Assembly: GCA_028023455.1 (NCBI GenBank)
Contig: JAQFVV010012537.1
Span: 1,428,001-1,492,000, forward strand
DNA from: Epiperipatus broadwayi
Taxonomy: Eukaryota > Onychophora > Udeonychophora > Euonychophora > Peripatidae
DNA length: 64,000 nt
Reading direction: 5' to 3'
Part shown: positions 1 to 11,776 of the stretch, piece by piece
How positions within the stretch are numbered: the first letter of the stretch is position 1
How the letters are laid out: each line of letters opens with the position of its first letter
Translations under genes and position numbers: made by a program
The notes under the pieces: generated by a model
What the model was told of the DNA's origin: nothing
What the model saw: only the letters and a program-made list of their open reading frames with translations
The model's database searches: none

Positions 1-3000
1 AAATATTTATTTAAAAGTTTAAAATAAAATATGTTGTTAAGGGACACTGATGTATTTAAAAATACTCTTTATTATGTGAAATGGTGATTCTTTATAGCAA
101 AAAGTGGTAAATATGAGCAAGTCAGTAGATACAGTATCCAGGTTGGTGATATTAGTATTCCGTCATTTAAAAAATCATATAAAATGCCTGTGTTTTGAAA
201 GTAAACACTCTCACATTTTTGCATCTTTAGTAAGCAAATTTTAAAATTATATATATATAATTTACTAGTAAATTTGAAGTCTAGCAATGGAGAGCTATGA
301 AAATAAACATTGGCTTCGAAAGACATGGTCTTTTGAGAGGTCTGTAACAACTTGAAAAAAAAAATTGTCTTGAAGTATTATATAATAAAATTGAAGGAAA
401 TAATGCAATGCTCTATGTGATAGAATTTTAAAATATATATATTATATGCCATAAACAATTAAGAAAATACTGAACAAAATGGCTAATGAATTGAATTACT
501 AAAAAGATTTAATTTATTTAAAATGATAAGTTAAGCCTATTTTATATAAAAATGAAAATATTAATATTGCTATGGACACATAGTTAAAGAATGCTTACTT
601 CAATAATTTTATGAGATAATAATTATGAAATACACCTTCAGAATTATATAAACTTTAAATATGCATCGAGCTGGATAAAAAACAGCAGGATTTTTTAACT
701 AGAAATATTGCATAGTATTTTTTTTATTATTGTGTATATTGAAAAATGTGTTTATATAAATAAAAATAATTCATTTAAGGGATATGCAATGATCTTTGGA
801 AATATTCAGACTGTATATTTTATTAATTATATCTAGTTAATTGTTTATATACTTGTTTAGTTTAGAGTATGTTTGCATATATGTGATATGTAAGCATAAT
901 TAACCAAGAAAACATTTAGATAAAATTTTAAAATAAAATCTTAAATATTTTATCAAATTTAACTTTAATTTTATGCAACATTTTGGAAGTATGTTTTTTC
1001 CCATTATTTTATCTAGGTTTGAAGGGTATTTAATTAAGTATCAATAAATTATTCATATTTAATATAACTAATGATGTACATTTGAAATTGTTTGTATCTG
1101 AACTGATTACTTTTCATTCATGATGGTAAAAGGATTAGGAAACAAACTGAAACAGGCTTATTTATTTTTTATTTTGTTTATTAGTAATGATATTGATAAA
1201 TATTTTTGGTTAGCAGTCATATTGTCCTTTGCATCATTTACAGTTATACAAATTAGGGATTTTCACAATACAGACAATATTAAATTATTTTTTATTGATA
1301 TATTATTATTTTTTTGTAAATAAATTATTATTTTATTGATTAAAATTTGAATTTTGTAATTATTTTAATTCACTGAATATATTGTATTATAGTATTAATT
1401 TAAAGAGTCTTTATATAATTACATTTTATAATAAATACATTAAATATTTAGTTAGCTAGGGATAAACCAACATCTATATAGCTTAATAATTTATGAACTT
1501 ATTTTAGCAACTTTCTTATTTACATTTCATTAGTCATACAGATTAAGCTAATGTCTCACAAAATATTAATTGGTTATTTGAAATTAAACAAACCAGCACC
1601 CAAAATTATTTTATGTTTTATAATTTATATTATTTGACTATTATTTTATAGGTTTCATGCTATTATATTTTAAAATTAAATTATAATTAATATTTAAACA
1701 GGGTAAGTTATTTAATTTATGGTAATTAAATTGATTTATAAACATAGATTTTGGTGCCCCAATGTAATAAACTATTTACTAAATTAATCATATTTATATC
1801 ATTACAGATTTTTGTTCCAAATGTAATAGGCCATTAAGTAAATTAAGCATGATATATACTAGTTTGTATTGGTTTAGATTTTAGTTTTCCCAAACTCAAG
1901 AAGTTTTATGATGAATAAACTTCTATTCATTTTATACTAGTACAATATATATGTATGCATTGTGTAATAACATTTTATATTTGCTCAAAAAAGCAATAAA
2001 TGATTTTTTTTCCTATTAACTTTTTTAATCATAAAATAAATTGTACTAAAATGAAAGTAGAAGACTACATGTTTTTGAAATATAAAATATTTTCTAGATG
2101 TGGTTAAAGAGATAATTGTTCATTAGAATACTTAAAATTAAAAAAATAAACACATTTATAAATATATTTAAGAGAATTAGTATACCAGCTGCTGACTGAG
2201 TAGAAGAAATATTCAAAAATATTTATAGAAAGCAATACTTGTAAGTCACTGCTTATTAAAATGAATGAACTATTTATTAAAATTATATATTTATTAAAAA
2301 GGTTCTTATATATGTGCATATGTATATTGGAAATTTTTTTTTTAATTTTTTTATTATTATTTTATATGAAAAATATTTACTAATGGCATTAAAATAATAC
2401 TAAAAAAACATTTAATAAACTATTTTCATGTTCCTATTTGATCTTTGCCATGTTTAAATTTTATTAAATAATGTCCAATGTTTTGATTGTTCATCAATCT
2501 TCTTTAAAGACCTTCTTCACAATAAAAATATTAACATTATTTAATAAAATGTAAATATAGTAAAAATCAAGTATGAAAACTAGATAGTTACTTTACATTA
2601 AATAAAATGCAATGTAAACAGAAAATAGATTACTGTTTAAATATAAAAATTAGAAAGCTTTATTTAACTTTGAATAACCTTGAAATTTTTCATCTAATTA
2701 AAACTGTTTATTTTTCTGTCAAGTGTATAGCAAAGCTTAAAATTAAATAAAGTCAGTAGATAATCAGGTGATTAAGTAAGCTTTAAAACTGGCTAGATGG
2801 CTGCTATAAACAAAAAATATTTTTTTATCTAATAAAAGTTTAAATCTACAAAATATAGTTTTCCAAGACCAAAATGTGTTACAGTACCAGTTTAGGAAAT
2901 ATTCTATATTTGTTCACAAAAATTGAAAAAAAAAGTTTGGCACTCATATTTTCAATTTGACAAATAGGATTACAAAATTATAAAAAAGAAAAAGAAATAA

Positions 3001-4890
3001 ATGAAGTTTCTTATAATTATAATGTCAAGTTGCATCAAATTAAAAAAGCCTTTTGTGTAAGCTTGAAAGTTTAACATTATATAAATATATCTTTAAATGA
3101 AATTAATAAAATTAGTAATGTAACTTGATAATTTCTTTTTGCAAAAATCAATGATGCAAATTTAGTTCTATACATTTAAGTGGAAAGCAAAGATAAAATA
3201 AATTATATATTAAAGTATATACATATCATGATTAAAATGAAACTGAGAATTAGCTATAAATATTGAAGACAGATACAATTCAGTCATGATATCCATTGCA
3301 GTTTTTTGAAGCCCCTTCATTGACTTTTGCATTGATTAGAAAAGAATATGTATTGTTTATTCAATTGCAAGTATGCAATATTTTTCAATATGCATATATA
3401 TATATATATATGCAAAATCATTTACAGATTATTATTTTCATTGATTACTATCTATTAACATCTGATAGTGATTTTATTAATATGAAAATATAGCAGATAT
3501 TTCCACATATTAAAATATTTCAACAATATCTGTTAAAAATTATTAATTTATAATATAACACAGATATTTTTATACGTATACTATACATATTAAAATTAAG
3601 ATTATAGTATAAAGAAAATTTTAAAAAAGTAATAACAATATAGTTATTAATAATAAACTGAGTAGACATATTTACATATATTTTACTGAATGTGTGTTCA
3701 CTCATTCATTTACAGAAAAAATAAGAACAGAAAGAAAACTTAATCTACTACATTTTTAACTTTTTAATAAAATGAATAACAAAATGTCTAACTTTCATTG
3801 CAATTAAACATGATCTGGATGATATTTCTTTTTACAATAACTTTTTTCTCTTATATAAATATAAATAGTAGTCTTTTTATCAAAAAAATTACAATGTCTA
3901 ATTGTTTTGATGTTTTAAGTCAGTATCAACTATAAATATGTTTTTAAATTTTATAAAACTTTTAGAATTACCTTTAAAAACATTTTGTTACAAAAAATAT
4001 TGCACATCAAATTCAGAAAGGATAATAAATGAAGAATAAAATGTATTTGTATTCAGTATAAACTGAAGTAATATTATTAATAAATATAATCATGTATGGT
4101 ACTAAGAGAAAAAAATGATGCTGATTTATTGAAAAATTTATTTACAAATTTTATTTTTTATTTTTTAAATGTGATCATATACAATACTCAAAGAAGGAAA
4201 ATGCTTGCTCAAGCATTATAAAATGTATTAAATTTACAAATTTTAATGTCTTTTTGTTCATTTATTTATATGTGATCCAGCAAAGTTTGCAACTTTACTG
4301 TATATAAATAATTTATTATTATACATACTTATTATAACTATTTTCTTATTTTTAGGTTGTTACAAATTCCCTGCACTGAAAAGATTCTTTTTAAAAACTT
4401 TGTTTTTAAGGCTTCAATTTTGTTATTTAGAGACTTTTAAAGCTTCAATTTTATTATCAAACTTTAAAAGATTTGTATATACCATTATGGAAACACAATT
4501 AAAATTTAAAGAAAGAAAAGGAAAAATGTGTTTAGTTTTAATGTTTATTAATGGATTTGATTTTATAATTTTGGGTATGTTTAATTTTATTGAGAAGGAT
4601 ATAAAGGATTTCATATTCTTTACAAAAAAATATTACAAAAATTAACAGGAAAGATATTGTGCAATTTTAGAGATGATTTTTATGAATGAAAATGTAAACT
4701 GAAACATGTAAAAAAATGCCTACTGTTGGAATGGTATTAAATAAAATAAAAAATGAATTAAAAAATACCCATAAATATAAATTAAATAACGTTATAACAA
4801 AAAGTTTATTGAAATACAAATGTATTTAACTTTGAAATTATATACATAATGAAAAGTGAACATTAAAAGCATAAAGCTAAACTAGTCAAT
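1..4890. other. AT-rich DNA without recognisable genes
   Basis: Very AT-rich sequence with short TA runs, for example near 250, 3400 and 430. The reading frames present (such as 1120-1323 and 4400-4645) are rich in Phe, Ile, Lys, Leu and Asn, as expected from random AT-rich DNA. They show no domain and no splice-site context. I see no transposon termini here. It is probably intron or intergenic DNA. Confidence 0.6.
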
Positions 4891-4895
4891 AAATA

Positions 4896-5618
4896 ATCAA
4901 AATTACCTCAAATTCACAATTCAACCAGACTACCCAAGAAAATAAACTCTAAATACTACCAATGGTTTCACTGAAGCAGACCTCAAATGTTAAGAATTAC
5001 AAAATAACAACATTTAAACTAAACATTACCCACAATTCCACTTACCATAAACTCTAAATATTACCAATGGTTTCACTGAAACAGACTTCTCAAATGTAAA
5101 GAACTACAAAATAACATATTTAGACTAAACATTACCCACAATTCCATTTACCTCCCATACACCCTTAATATTAAAAGAACTTTTAAATAAGTTAATTGCT
5201 TCCGAATCATAAATTTTTAATAATGATTCTTTAATTCTTTTTATTTGTTTCAAAGAAAACCTTAGTTTCATCAAAATTAATAGTGTGGCCTGTATCTTTC
5301 CATAAAAAAGATACAAGGCCACACTATTAATTTTGATGAAGCTACGATTATCTTCTTTGAGAAAAATGAAATAAAAAGAATTAAAGAATCTATTATTAAA
5401 AATGTATGATTCTGAAGCAAATAACTTATTTAAAAGTTCTTTTAATATTAAAGATGTATGGGAAATAAGTGAAATTGTGGGTATTGTTTAGTTTAAATGT
5501 TATTTTGTAGTTCTTTACATTTGAGAAGTCTGCTTGTAGCAATCAAACCATTGGTAATGTTTTAGAGTTTATTTTCTTGGCTCCTCTGGTTGAAATGTAA
5601 ATTTGGGGTAATTTTGAT
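4896..5618. mobile_element. Fold-back of two head-to-head Penelope-like 3' tails
   Basis: A large imperfect palindrome: the left arm (about 4896-5299) is the reverse complement of the right arm (about 5306-5618), with a loop of only about 6 bases near 5300-5305. The left arm is longer because a stretch of about 120 bp is repeated in tandem (the CACTGAA..CAGAC motif occurs at about 4970 and 5085). Read outward from the centre, each arm carries a degenerate protein tail. The minus-strand frame 5322-5125 contains FDETKVFFE, a frameshift, then RIKESLLKIYDSEAINLF and SSFNIKGVWE. The K(R/K)xIKE(S/A)L motif followed by an N-rich stretch and a final W resembles the end of the GIY-YIG-type domain of Penelope-like elements. 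That family call rests on this motif only. Both tails point away from the centre, so the copies are 5'-truncated and head to head. Confidence 0.5.
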
Positions 5619-5629
5619 AATGAAAACTA

Positions 5630-7000
5630 TATAATATAAATATTCTTTATTTAATTAATTATTTTAAAAAGGTATTATTAAAATTGACATTTATTTCTAT
5701 TATTTCTGAAAGAAAACAGTATAACTATAATATTATTTTATTAAAATATAAATGTATTTAACTTAGAAATTGTATGTATCACAAAAAATATATGATTGGA
5801 TAAAAAAAAAATCAGTGAAAGTTACCATTTATGTCATTTCATTCATTAATTATTACTAACATTTATAATAAATTAATGTTTGTTATTATATCAGGAAATA
5901 GTATTAATTTTGAACTTATCCTATATTTAATTATGATATAGTAGTGCACATAATCATAAGAGCCTAATTTTAATTTGAAAATAACAAATCTTGCTAAGAA
6001 ATTGTAATGATTAAGATATTTTAAAATTCTATGTTTATTTTATATGATTATTAATGTTGAATAAAGTTTTGAGTATAACCATTTTACTGATTTTTTTTTT
6101 AAAAATTAAATCTGATTATCTCATTGTCCTGTGCAATTTAGTGCTTAAAGACTTTAAAGTATTCCCAGCTCTATACTTTCAATTTCAAGCAATAAAACCA
6201 TTCAATTTTTTCCTGCCTTGCATGGTTTAGCAAAATGGTAGAGTGAATGACTTTGGAAATCAAAGTCCATAAATTATAGCTTAACCATGTCACTTCTGCT
6301 GCTTGAACTTCTCATGAACTCCTGATCAATAAACCATTCATTTATTTTATTTATTATATCTCAATCATAAAAAAAACTATATGATTAATGCCATCATGCT
6401 TAGATAGACACTTTAATTGAAGGTGTAAAAAACATATTCCTTTTTTTAACTCCTTTCTTTTTTATAAATACTCTATTATCTATTAAATAATATCCCATTA
6501 TAATTTTTGGTGGCTAATGTAAGTTCAATCAATTATATTAGAGTATAGGGAACAACTGATTAAAATTATTAAATTAAGTCACAAAGTCTCATTGGATTAA
6601 ATATGTTTGATAGATTAATGGACTTAAATAATTAAAAGCATAATAATTAATTTACTGAAAGGAGTTTAATTAAATAGAGATGCAGATTAATAAAGTTTTG
6701 ATTTAAAGATGTATATTTAGCTAATAGTTTGTATTGTTATGATGGGATAGTAAAAAACATTTTTGTCACTTTACATATATAATTGAAAAGAATAAATAAA
6801 AGTGCATCATAATGAAATAAATAAATTAAAATGAATAAATAAATAAAAGTTAATTATAGTGGAATATATTTTAAAATTAAGTAATGTATGTATATAAAAT
6901 CTCATAAAAATTTTATAAGAAGAAAAAATATTTCTTCCATTTTCTGTATAAATACGTTTTTATTTATTCTTAAACAATTACTAAATCTTTTTTTTTCTTT
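5630..7000. other. AT-rich spacer with one possible SINE relic
   Basis: No coding signal and no clear transposon ends apart from the tRNA-like stretch annotated separately at about 6220-6310. Composition is as in the first 4.9 kb. Confidence 0.5.
6220..6310 (+). mobile_element. Possible decayed tRNA-derived SINE head
   Basis: The stretch around 6223-6290 reads TAGCAAAATGGTAGAGTG, close to a tRNA D-arm / A-box (TRGYnnAnnGG), followed by GACTTTGGAAATCAAAGTC, which folds like an anticodon stem-loop. The expected B-box (GGTTCGAATCC) is not preserved; only CATAAATTATAGCTTAACC is present. It is therefore not a functional tRNA. A decayed SINE is the simplest reading, but a chance match is possible. 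Confidence 0.3.
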
Positions 7001-7004
7001 ACTA

Positions 7005-7095
7005 CTGCTATGCCATTTAGTATAAGCTTTAGTAATTAATAGATGTCATATGATAGTGTTTATTAAATCCTTACCTAGTGGCAAAGCAAAATTTG
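7005..7095 (+). repeat. Fragment of dispersed ~200-bp repeat family
   Basis: The segment CTGCTATGCCATTTAGTATA, then a TAATTAATAGATGTCATATG motif and a CCTTACCTAGTGG motif, matches copies at about 52.99, 53.04, 53.5, 58.49, 59.66 and 60.2 kb. The family is described at 58490-60400. This is a short, diverged copy. Confidence 0.5.
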
Positions 7096-7702
7096 CTGCT
7101 GAACAGCTATGTGCAAGCTGAAGTCATGTAATTATTAAAGCCATTAGAACTTTCATCATATTGATCTTACTTTTAGAAATTATTATATTTGGACTAGAAA
7201 GAATGATTATAACAATAGGGATTATCAAATAGAATGATTGCATTATTATCCTTTTATCTCTATTCTAGTTACTGAGAGATTGAGCAAATTTCAAAAATGA
7301 TTGGAAATTTTTTTTAAGTAAGTTAAAATATAATGCAGAAAAAATTTGATGACTCAAAAGAAATATATATAATTTAATGATGGGGGGGGGGGATATTAAA
7401 GAAATCGATTTTAATAACAATGATAGCAAATTCTGGGCTATTAAAAAGTGAATTATAGTTGCCAAAATTGAGGACAATTCAAGAAATACTCAATTTAAAC
7501 AATAAACACAAGAATATTCATGTAGTAAATTTTATAAGATATCAATCACATCAATTGCTCAAAAGTTCCCAGCACTACAATCTTTGTTAAAAGTAATCCT
7601 ATAGATAAACCACCCCCTCCCTCAGCTTCTTTTCTCACGACCCATTACCAATCCAACCTATATGTACCCAACCGATCAATCTTTTCCAAAGCAGCTGAAT
7701 AC

Positions 7703-7706
7703 ATAT
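7703..7706. repeat. Target site duplication ATAT, left
   Basis: ATAT immediately precedes the 5' LTR (TGTACC at 7707). The same four bases follow the 3' LTR at 12143-12146, marking the insertion of the LTR element. Confidence 0.6.
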
Positions 7707-8200
7707 TGTACCAACATTGTGTTGGCACATAATAATTTTGTTTAAAAATATTATTAAAATACAAATCTTTTGCAAAAGAAAACGTAAGATTAAAAGTCTA
7801 AAGGTTTTATAAAAGAAGAGTTTTTTTCTTATTATTATTAGTTAAAATGCAATGTAAAGTTTAAAAATATGAATCTCTTTTCATTCGAGTTAAAGAAAAA
7901 AGAAATCTTAAAAACTAAATAATGAATTGATCTTAAATTATACATGTGCGTAAATGTAAGCTTGTTAATAAAATATATATGTGCAAGAGTAAACAAAGAA
8001 ATGATAAATGCGTGTATATGTGCATGTTAAAATTATATTGAAAAATAAATGAAAGTTAAAAAATTAAAAAACACTCAGTGGTGACTACTAATAAAAATAT
8101 AAAAACAACATGTTTGCATGGCTACTAATTAAATGATCTTCAAAAACATGTAATTAAAAGATAACGTAAATACATAGAATAGAATAACATATACGGTACA
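7707..8200 (+). repeat. 5' LTR, internally deleted
   Basis: The first 455 bp or so match the start of the 3' LTR closely (from TGTACCAACATTGTGTTGGC onward). The last 20 bases or so (ATAACATATACGGTACA) match its end. The middle, equivalent to about 11026-12125 of the 3' LTR, is missing. The lost part holds the TATA box and the AATAAA signal, so this LTR can no longer serve as a promoter. The first 23 bases form a small hairpin (TGTACCAAC..GTTGGCACA). Confidence 0.8.
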
Positions 8201-8202
8201 AT

Positions 8203-8220
8203 TAGCGTTCCCAACATGAG
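8203..8220 (+). promoter_or_regulatory. Candidate primer-binding site
   Basis: Two bases after the 5' LTR the sequence is TAGCGTTCCCAACATGAG. This resembles the TGGCGCCCAACGTGGGGC type of primer-binding site (complement of a tRNA-Lys 3' end) with several mismatches. The position is right; the match is weak, so the tRNA identity is only suggested. Confidence 0.4.
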
Positions 8221-8596
8221 GCAGAATCCGACATGATTAAATAATCATGTCAATTAATTAAAGAAATGTAAACAATCGAAGAAAAGCCAAATTATGTATT
8301 TTAAAGTAGTTTAATTTTAAAAAAAGAATTCATAGAAAAAATTTTTTCTTTAAATGAAAAGAAATTTTGACATTTATGCTATTTAAAATAAATCATTCTG
8401 TTAAATCAGAGACAGTTAGGTATTTTGGGCGGAGCTAAAGCATTAAGAACGGGTAGAGAAAAGGACAAAGGGGTGGAGTTAGCCATGTGTTCCGTTTTAA
8501 AAATAAATAAATAAACAATCGTATTTAAATTTAGTCAAATAAAAAAAAATATTGTTTCAAAAATGGATGAAATAAAAAAAAAAAGAGATATCTGAG

Positions 8597-8941
8597 ATGC
8601 AGATGATAATGAAAATGATGATGAATATGATGCAAGAATTCAGGGAAGAAATCAATAAAAGTCAACAAGACCTCAAAGAAGAATTGTGTCAGAAATTTAA
8701 ACAAGGTCAGTTAGAACTTAAAGAAGAAATTAAACAGGTCAAAGGAGAAATTAAGGAACTCAGAGCAGAAGTAAGAGAAATAAGAAGTGAGATAACAGTA
8801 AAGGTAGAGAAGAACCAAGAAATTATAGAGTTAGATTTAATTAAAGAAAGTCAGGAAGTTGAAAAGGAAGTTGAGATGATAAAAGAGATAGAAATTAAAG
8901 CAGAACTAGATAGCGTAGAAGAGTTTTTCACAAAAATTTAA
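8597..8941 (+). CDS. Coiled-coil protein of LTR element, gag-like
   Basis: A 114-residue frame starting at an ATG about 400 bp downstream of the 5' LTR, where gag is expected. It opens with a Met-rich stretch (MQMIMKMMMNMMQEF) and continues as a highly charged Glu/Lys/Gln helix with heptad spacing over about residues 10-95 (for example KEEIKQVKGEIKELRAEV). It ends in EFFTKI before a stop. There is no CCHC zinc knuckle and no protease motif. The low number of bulky hydrophobics and the codon pattern differ from the random AT-rich frames around it, which supports real coding history. An upstream ATG at about 8563 opens a short frame that stops after 11 codons. The likely role is a particle-assembly (gag N-terminal) domain of a retroelement, but I cannot match it to a named family. 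It could be a truncated gag left after loss of the rest. Confidence 0.55.
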   Translation: MQMIMKMMMNMMQEFREEINKSQQDLKEELCQKFKQGQLELKEEIKQVKGEIKELRAEVREIRSEITVKVEKNQEIIELDLIKESQEVEKEVEMIKEIEIKAELDSVEEFFTKI

Positions 8942-9639
8942 AAAGGTTAAGTTAAAGGTTCGTCTTAAGCGTAGGGTTAAAATGAAAAGAAAGAATAGAA
9001 AAAATATTCACGGTTAGGAAAAAGCAGAGAATAGAACAGAATGTGAAAGAGATAAAGCAACAAATTTTAATTGAGGGATAGATGTGAAGATATGGAGTAT
9101 AGTTTATGTTAGTGAATTAGTAGGTAGAAAGAAGAAACCACCTGACATAGTTTAAAAGTGAGTAAACGGATGGTATATTAAGTAAACGGAAACAATAAGG
9201 ACCGGAAATGGACAATGAGCACAAATATGATTATTCTAACGTAAATAAATGTGATAAATTTAAATCTGAAACTTCTGTTTAAAACTAAAATAATAAATTT
9301 AAAAAAATAAATGAATAATGATAAATGAAATGTTTGAAAGTAATAATAATAGTGGAGGCTTTGTAAAATAAAAGATTTTGTCTGTCACGCACATAGTAAT
9401 TAAGAAATGCTAGTAAATAAGTAGGTCAAATTAATGATTTAAAAGTAAAGTTTGTAGGATTAAATAAATGAATAAGATAATGGAAATACATAGAATAGAA
9501 GCAAGTTAAACAAATAAGTATAATATATCTGTAGAAAATAAAGTAGCGTAATAAAATAAAAATAGTTTTTGAATATACACTAGTTAATAAAAGGAAATAA
9601 ATAAATGGTTTAAAATAATCAAAATAAATAAAAATATCT

Positions 9640-9930
9640 GTATAATAATGAATCGTAATAAAGTAAAAGTTTTTTTTTCTCTAAATACACGCACGTTAAA
9701 TAAAAAAGTTAAATAATGGTTTAAAAATAATATCATAAGACTAATATAAATAAAGCTTTAAAATAATGGTTTGAAAATAATATTGTAAGATTAGGTTAAC
9801 ATAAATAAATATGTAAAATAATGTTCGTAATGGTTTAAAGATAATATTGTAAGATTAATATAAATAAATGGTTTAAGATAAGGTTCAGGGGAATTTAAAA
9901 ATAATATTGTAATGTTCATAAATAAAAATG
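9640..9930. repeat. Degenerate tandem repeat inside LTR element
   Basis: The words ATGGTTTAAAAATAATAT and TAAGATTAATATAAATAAAT recur about every 55-65 bp, four to five times, with AT-rich divergence. It lies in the interior of the LTR element, in the place where pol would normally be. Confidence 0.5.
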
Positions 9931-10019
9931 AAAGTCAATCTAAGTTATATTAGGAATGTATAATCGTTTGAAATTAAGGGAATGAGGGTAGTATTGAAAT
10001 AAGTTATAGATAAGAATAA

Positions 10020-10440
10020 GTTATAAGCTGTCGACTGGATAAAATTTAGCACCCATAATGGACTTATCAGAGATCATTCTTCTTTTAAAATGTGCACTGG
10101 GGCAACAAGCATAAGCTGCAAGTCACTTCTTCAGGGGAGAATTCCCATATCTCATACCTTGCTTCCAAAGTGTAAGACGGAGTTGATGAATCCTGCCATT
10201 TCGCAGTGACTTTTTCCTTGTCAAAGTCCAGTCACGAGAACCAGCATCCGAAGCTTTGGTTTTCATAGGTGTAAGTCAGTATAAGCCAGTGAATCTGCAT
10301 CCGCCTCGTTTCCAAAAGATCCCTGTATCACAAAAGGATGCTGTCCTCATGGTCACTATCCAGGACTAAGACCATTGGAAGCAATGTTGCCAGCATCGAA
10401 AGATGTAAAGTATAATGGAAGATTGCCCTTAGCATGTAAA
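10020..10440. other. GC-richer block of unknown origin in LTR element
   Basis: About 400 bp of markedly higher G+C than the surroundings, starting at CTGTCGACTGG and ending near GCCAGCATCG. On the minus strand a partly open frame reads LDFDKEKVTAKWQDSSTP and continues EIWEFSPEEVTCS. A second frame reads MKTKASDAGSRDWTLTRKKS. Each is interrupted upstream by stops. I do not recognise either. It could be a captured host fragment or the remains of the element's own coding region. Confidence 0.45.
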
Positions 10441-10548
10441 GTAAAAGATATTAAAAAAGCAAACTTAGAAAAATAATAAATATTTAAAATTAAGAATTAA
10501 AGTTATCAGAGATAAAATAGTCAAAAATGATGCATTTTACTCTCAAAT

Positions 10549-10562
10549 GAAGGGCAGTGAAA
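10549..10562 (+). promoter_or_regulatory. Polypurine tract before 3' LTR
   Basis: GAAGGGCAGTGAAA, nearly all purine, abuts the TGTACC start of the 3' LTR. This is the expected place for plus-strand priming in LTR elements. Confidence 0.6.
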
Positions 10563-11080
10563 TGTACCAACATTGTGTTGGCACAATAATTTTGTTTAAA
10601 AAAACTATTAAAATAAAAATTTTTCGTAAAAGAAAATGTAAGATTAAAAGTCTAAAGGTTTTATAAAAGAAGTAGAGTTTTTTCTTATTATTATTAGTTA
10701 AAATGTAACGTAAAGTTTAAAAATATAAATCTCTTTTCATTCGAGTTAAAGAAAAAAAGAAATCTTAAAAACTAAATAATGAATTGATTTTAAATTATAC
10801 ATGTGCATAAATGTAAGCTTGTTAATAAAATATATATGTGCAAGAGTAAACAAAGAAATGATAAATGCATGTATATGTGCGTGTTAAAATTATATTGAAA
10901 AATAAATGAAAGTTAAAAAATTAAAAAACACTCAGCGGTGGCTACTAATAAAAATATAAAAAAGCATGTTTGCATGGCTATTAATTAGACGATCTTCAAA
11001 AACACATAATTAAAAGATTATCAAAGGAATTTTGACAACAGATATTGCTGGAGAATATCAAAATGACAACACATCGTATG

Positions 11081-11088
11081 TATAAATA
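11081..11088 (+). promoter_or_regulatory. TATA box of 3' LTR
   Basis: TATAAATA is followed about 25 bases later by CGGACAGTTAGTCG, a plausible transcription start region. It then runs into a series of GAGTTGAGATTGAATCGAG-like phrases of higher G+C. In the LTR context this is the likely U3/R border. Confidence 0.55.
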
Positions 11089-11770
11089 GACAAATTTTTA
11101 TCGGACAGTTAGTCGAGTGAGTTGCATTAGAGTTGAGATTGAATCGAGTTTGAGTTGAATTAGAAGTGCGTTTGAGATAACAGTTCAGTACAATCTATCA
11201 GTGAGTTATATAAGTCAGATTATTGTATATCCAGAATCAAGAATGCAGTGTTAAAACCTCAGAAAACATACAACTTTCTCCAGCCTGAAGTTCGATGAAA
11301 ACAGCCAATCCATCCGATAAAAATGATGCCTGCATAATAACCCGAAGCCGCTCAATATCTAATTGTCTTAAAGAAAATGCCTCAGAATAATCAGCATCAA
11401 ATCTCCACAAGAAAACTTCAAATCTAACCGGTTAGAAATACTTCATTAGAAGCAGCAAACAGCATGATGCATCCACGTTCAAAATCTATTTTCTTATATT
11501 CATTTCTAAAGTAGTCATTGCATTCGTAAAGCTCCAAGAGTCAAGCTTAGAAACTCTATAGCATACACAAATGAACTATTAATATGTATGTTTAAAATGT
11601 TGTGTGTATTTCCTGCATTAGTATATTGATTTCATTGTATTTTAAATTTCAAATATTATTTAATGTTTTCTCATAAGATATTATAGTGTGTGAATTATAT
11701 ATGTGCATGTGTTATATTAGTAAATAAGATTTATAAAATATTTAAAATTAGTTTAATAAATGTTAATTAA

Positions 11771-11776
11771 AATAAA
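11771..11776 (+). terminator. Poly(A) signal in 3' LTR
   Basis: AATAAA followed by CTGTCTTTTAAACTTAAAGC, downstream of the TATA box within the LTR. It would define the R/U5 boundary. Confidence 0.45.

Noticed and set aside
6220-6310. A functional tRNA gene
   Set aside because: The B-box and acceptor stem are not preserved; at best a SINE relic.
7382-7392. Poly-G run as a regulatory or quadruplex site
   Set aside because: A single uninterrupted G run in AT-rich DNA; no repeated G-tracts or promoter context.
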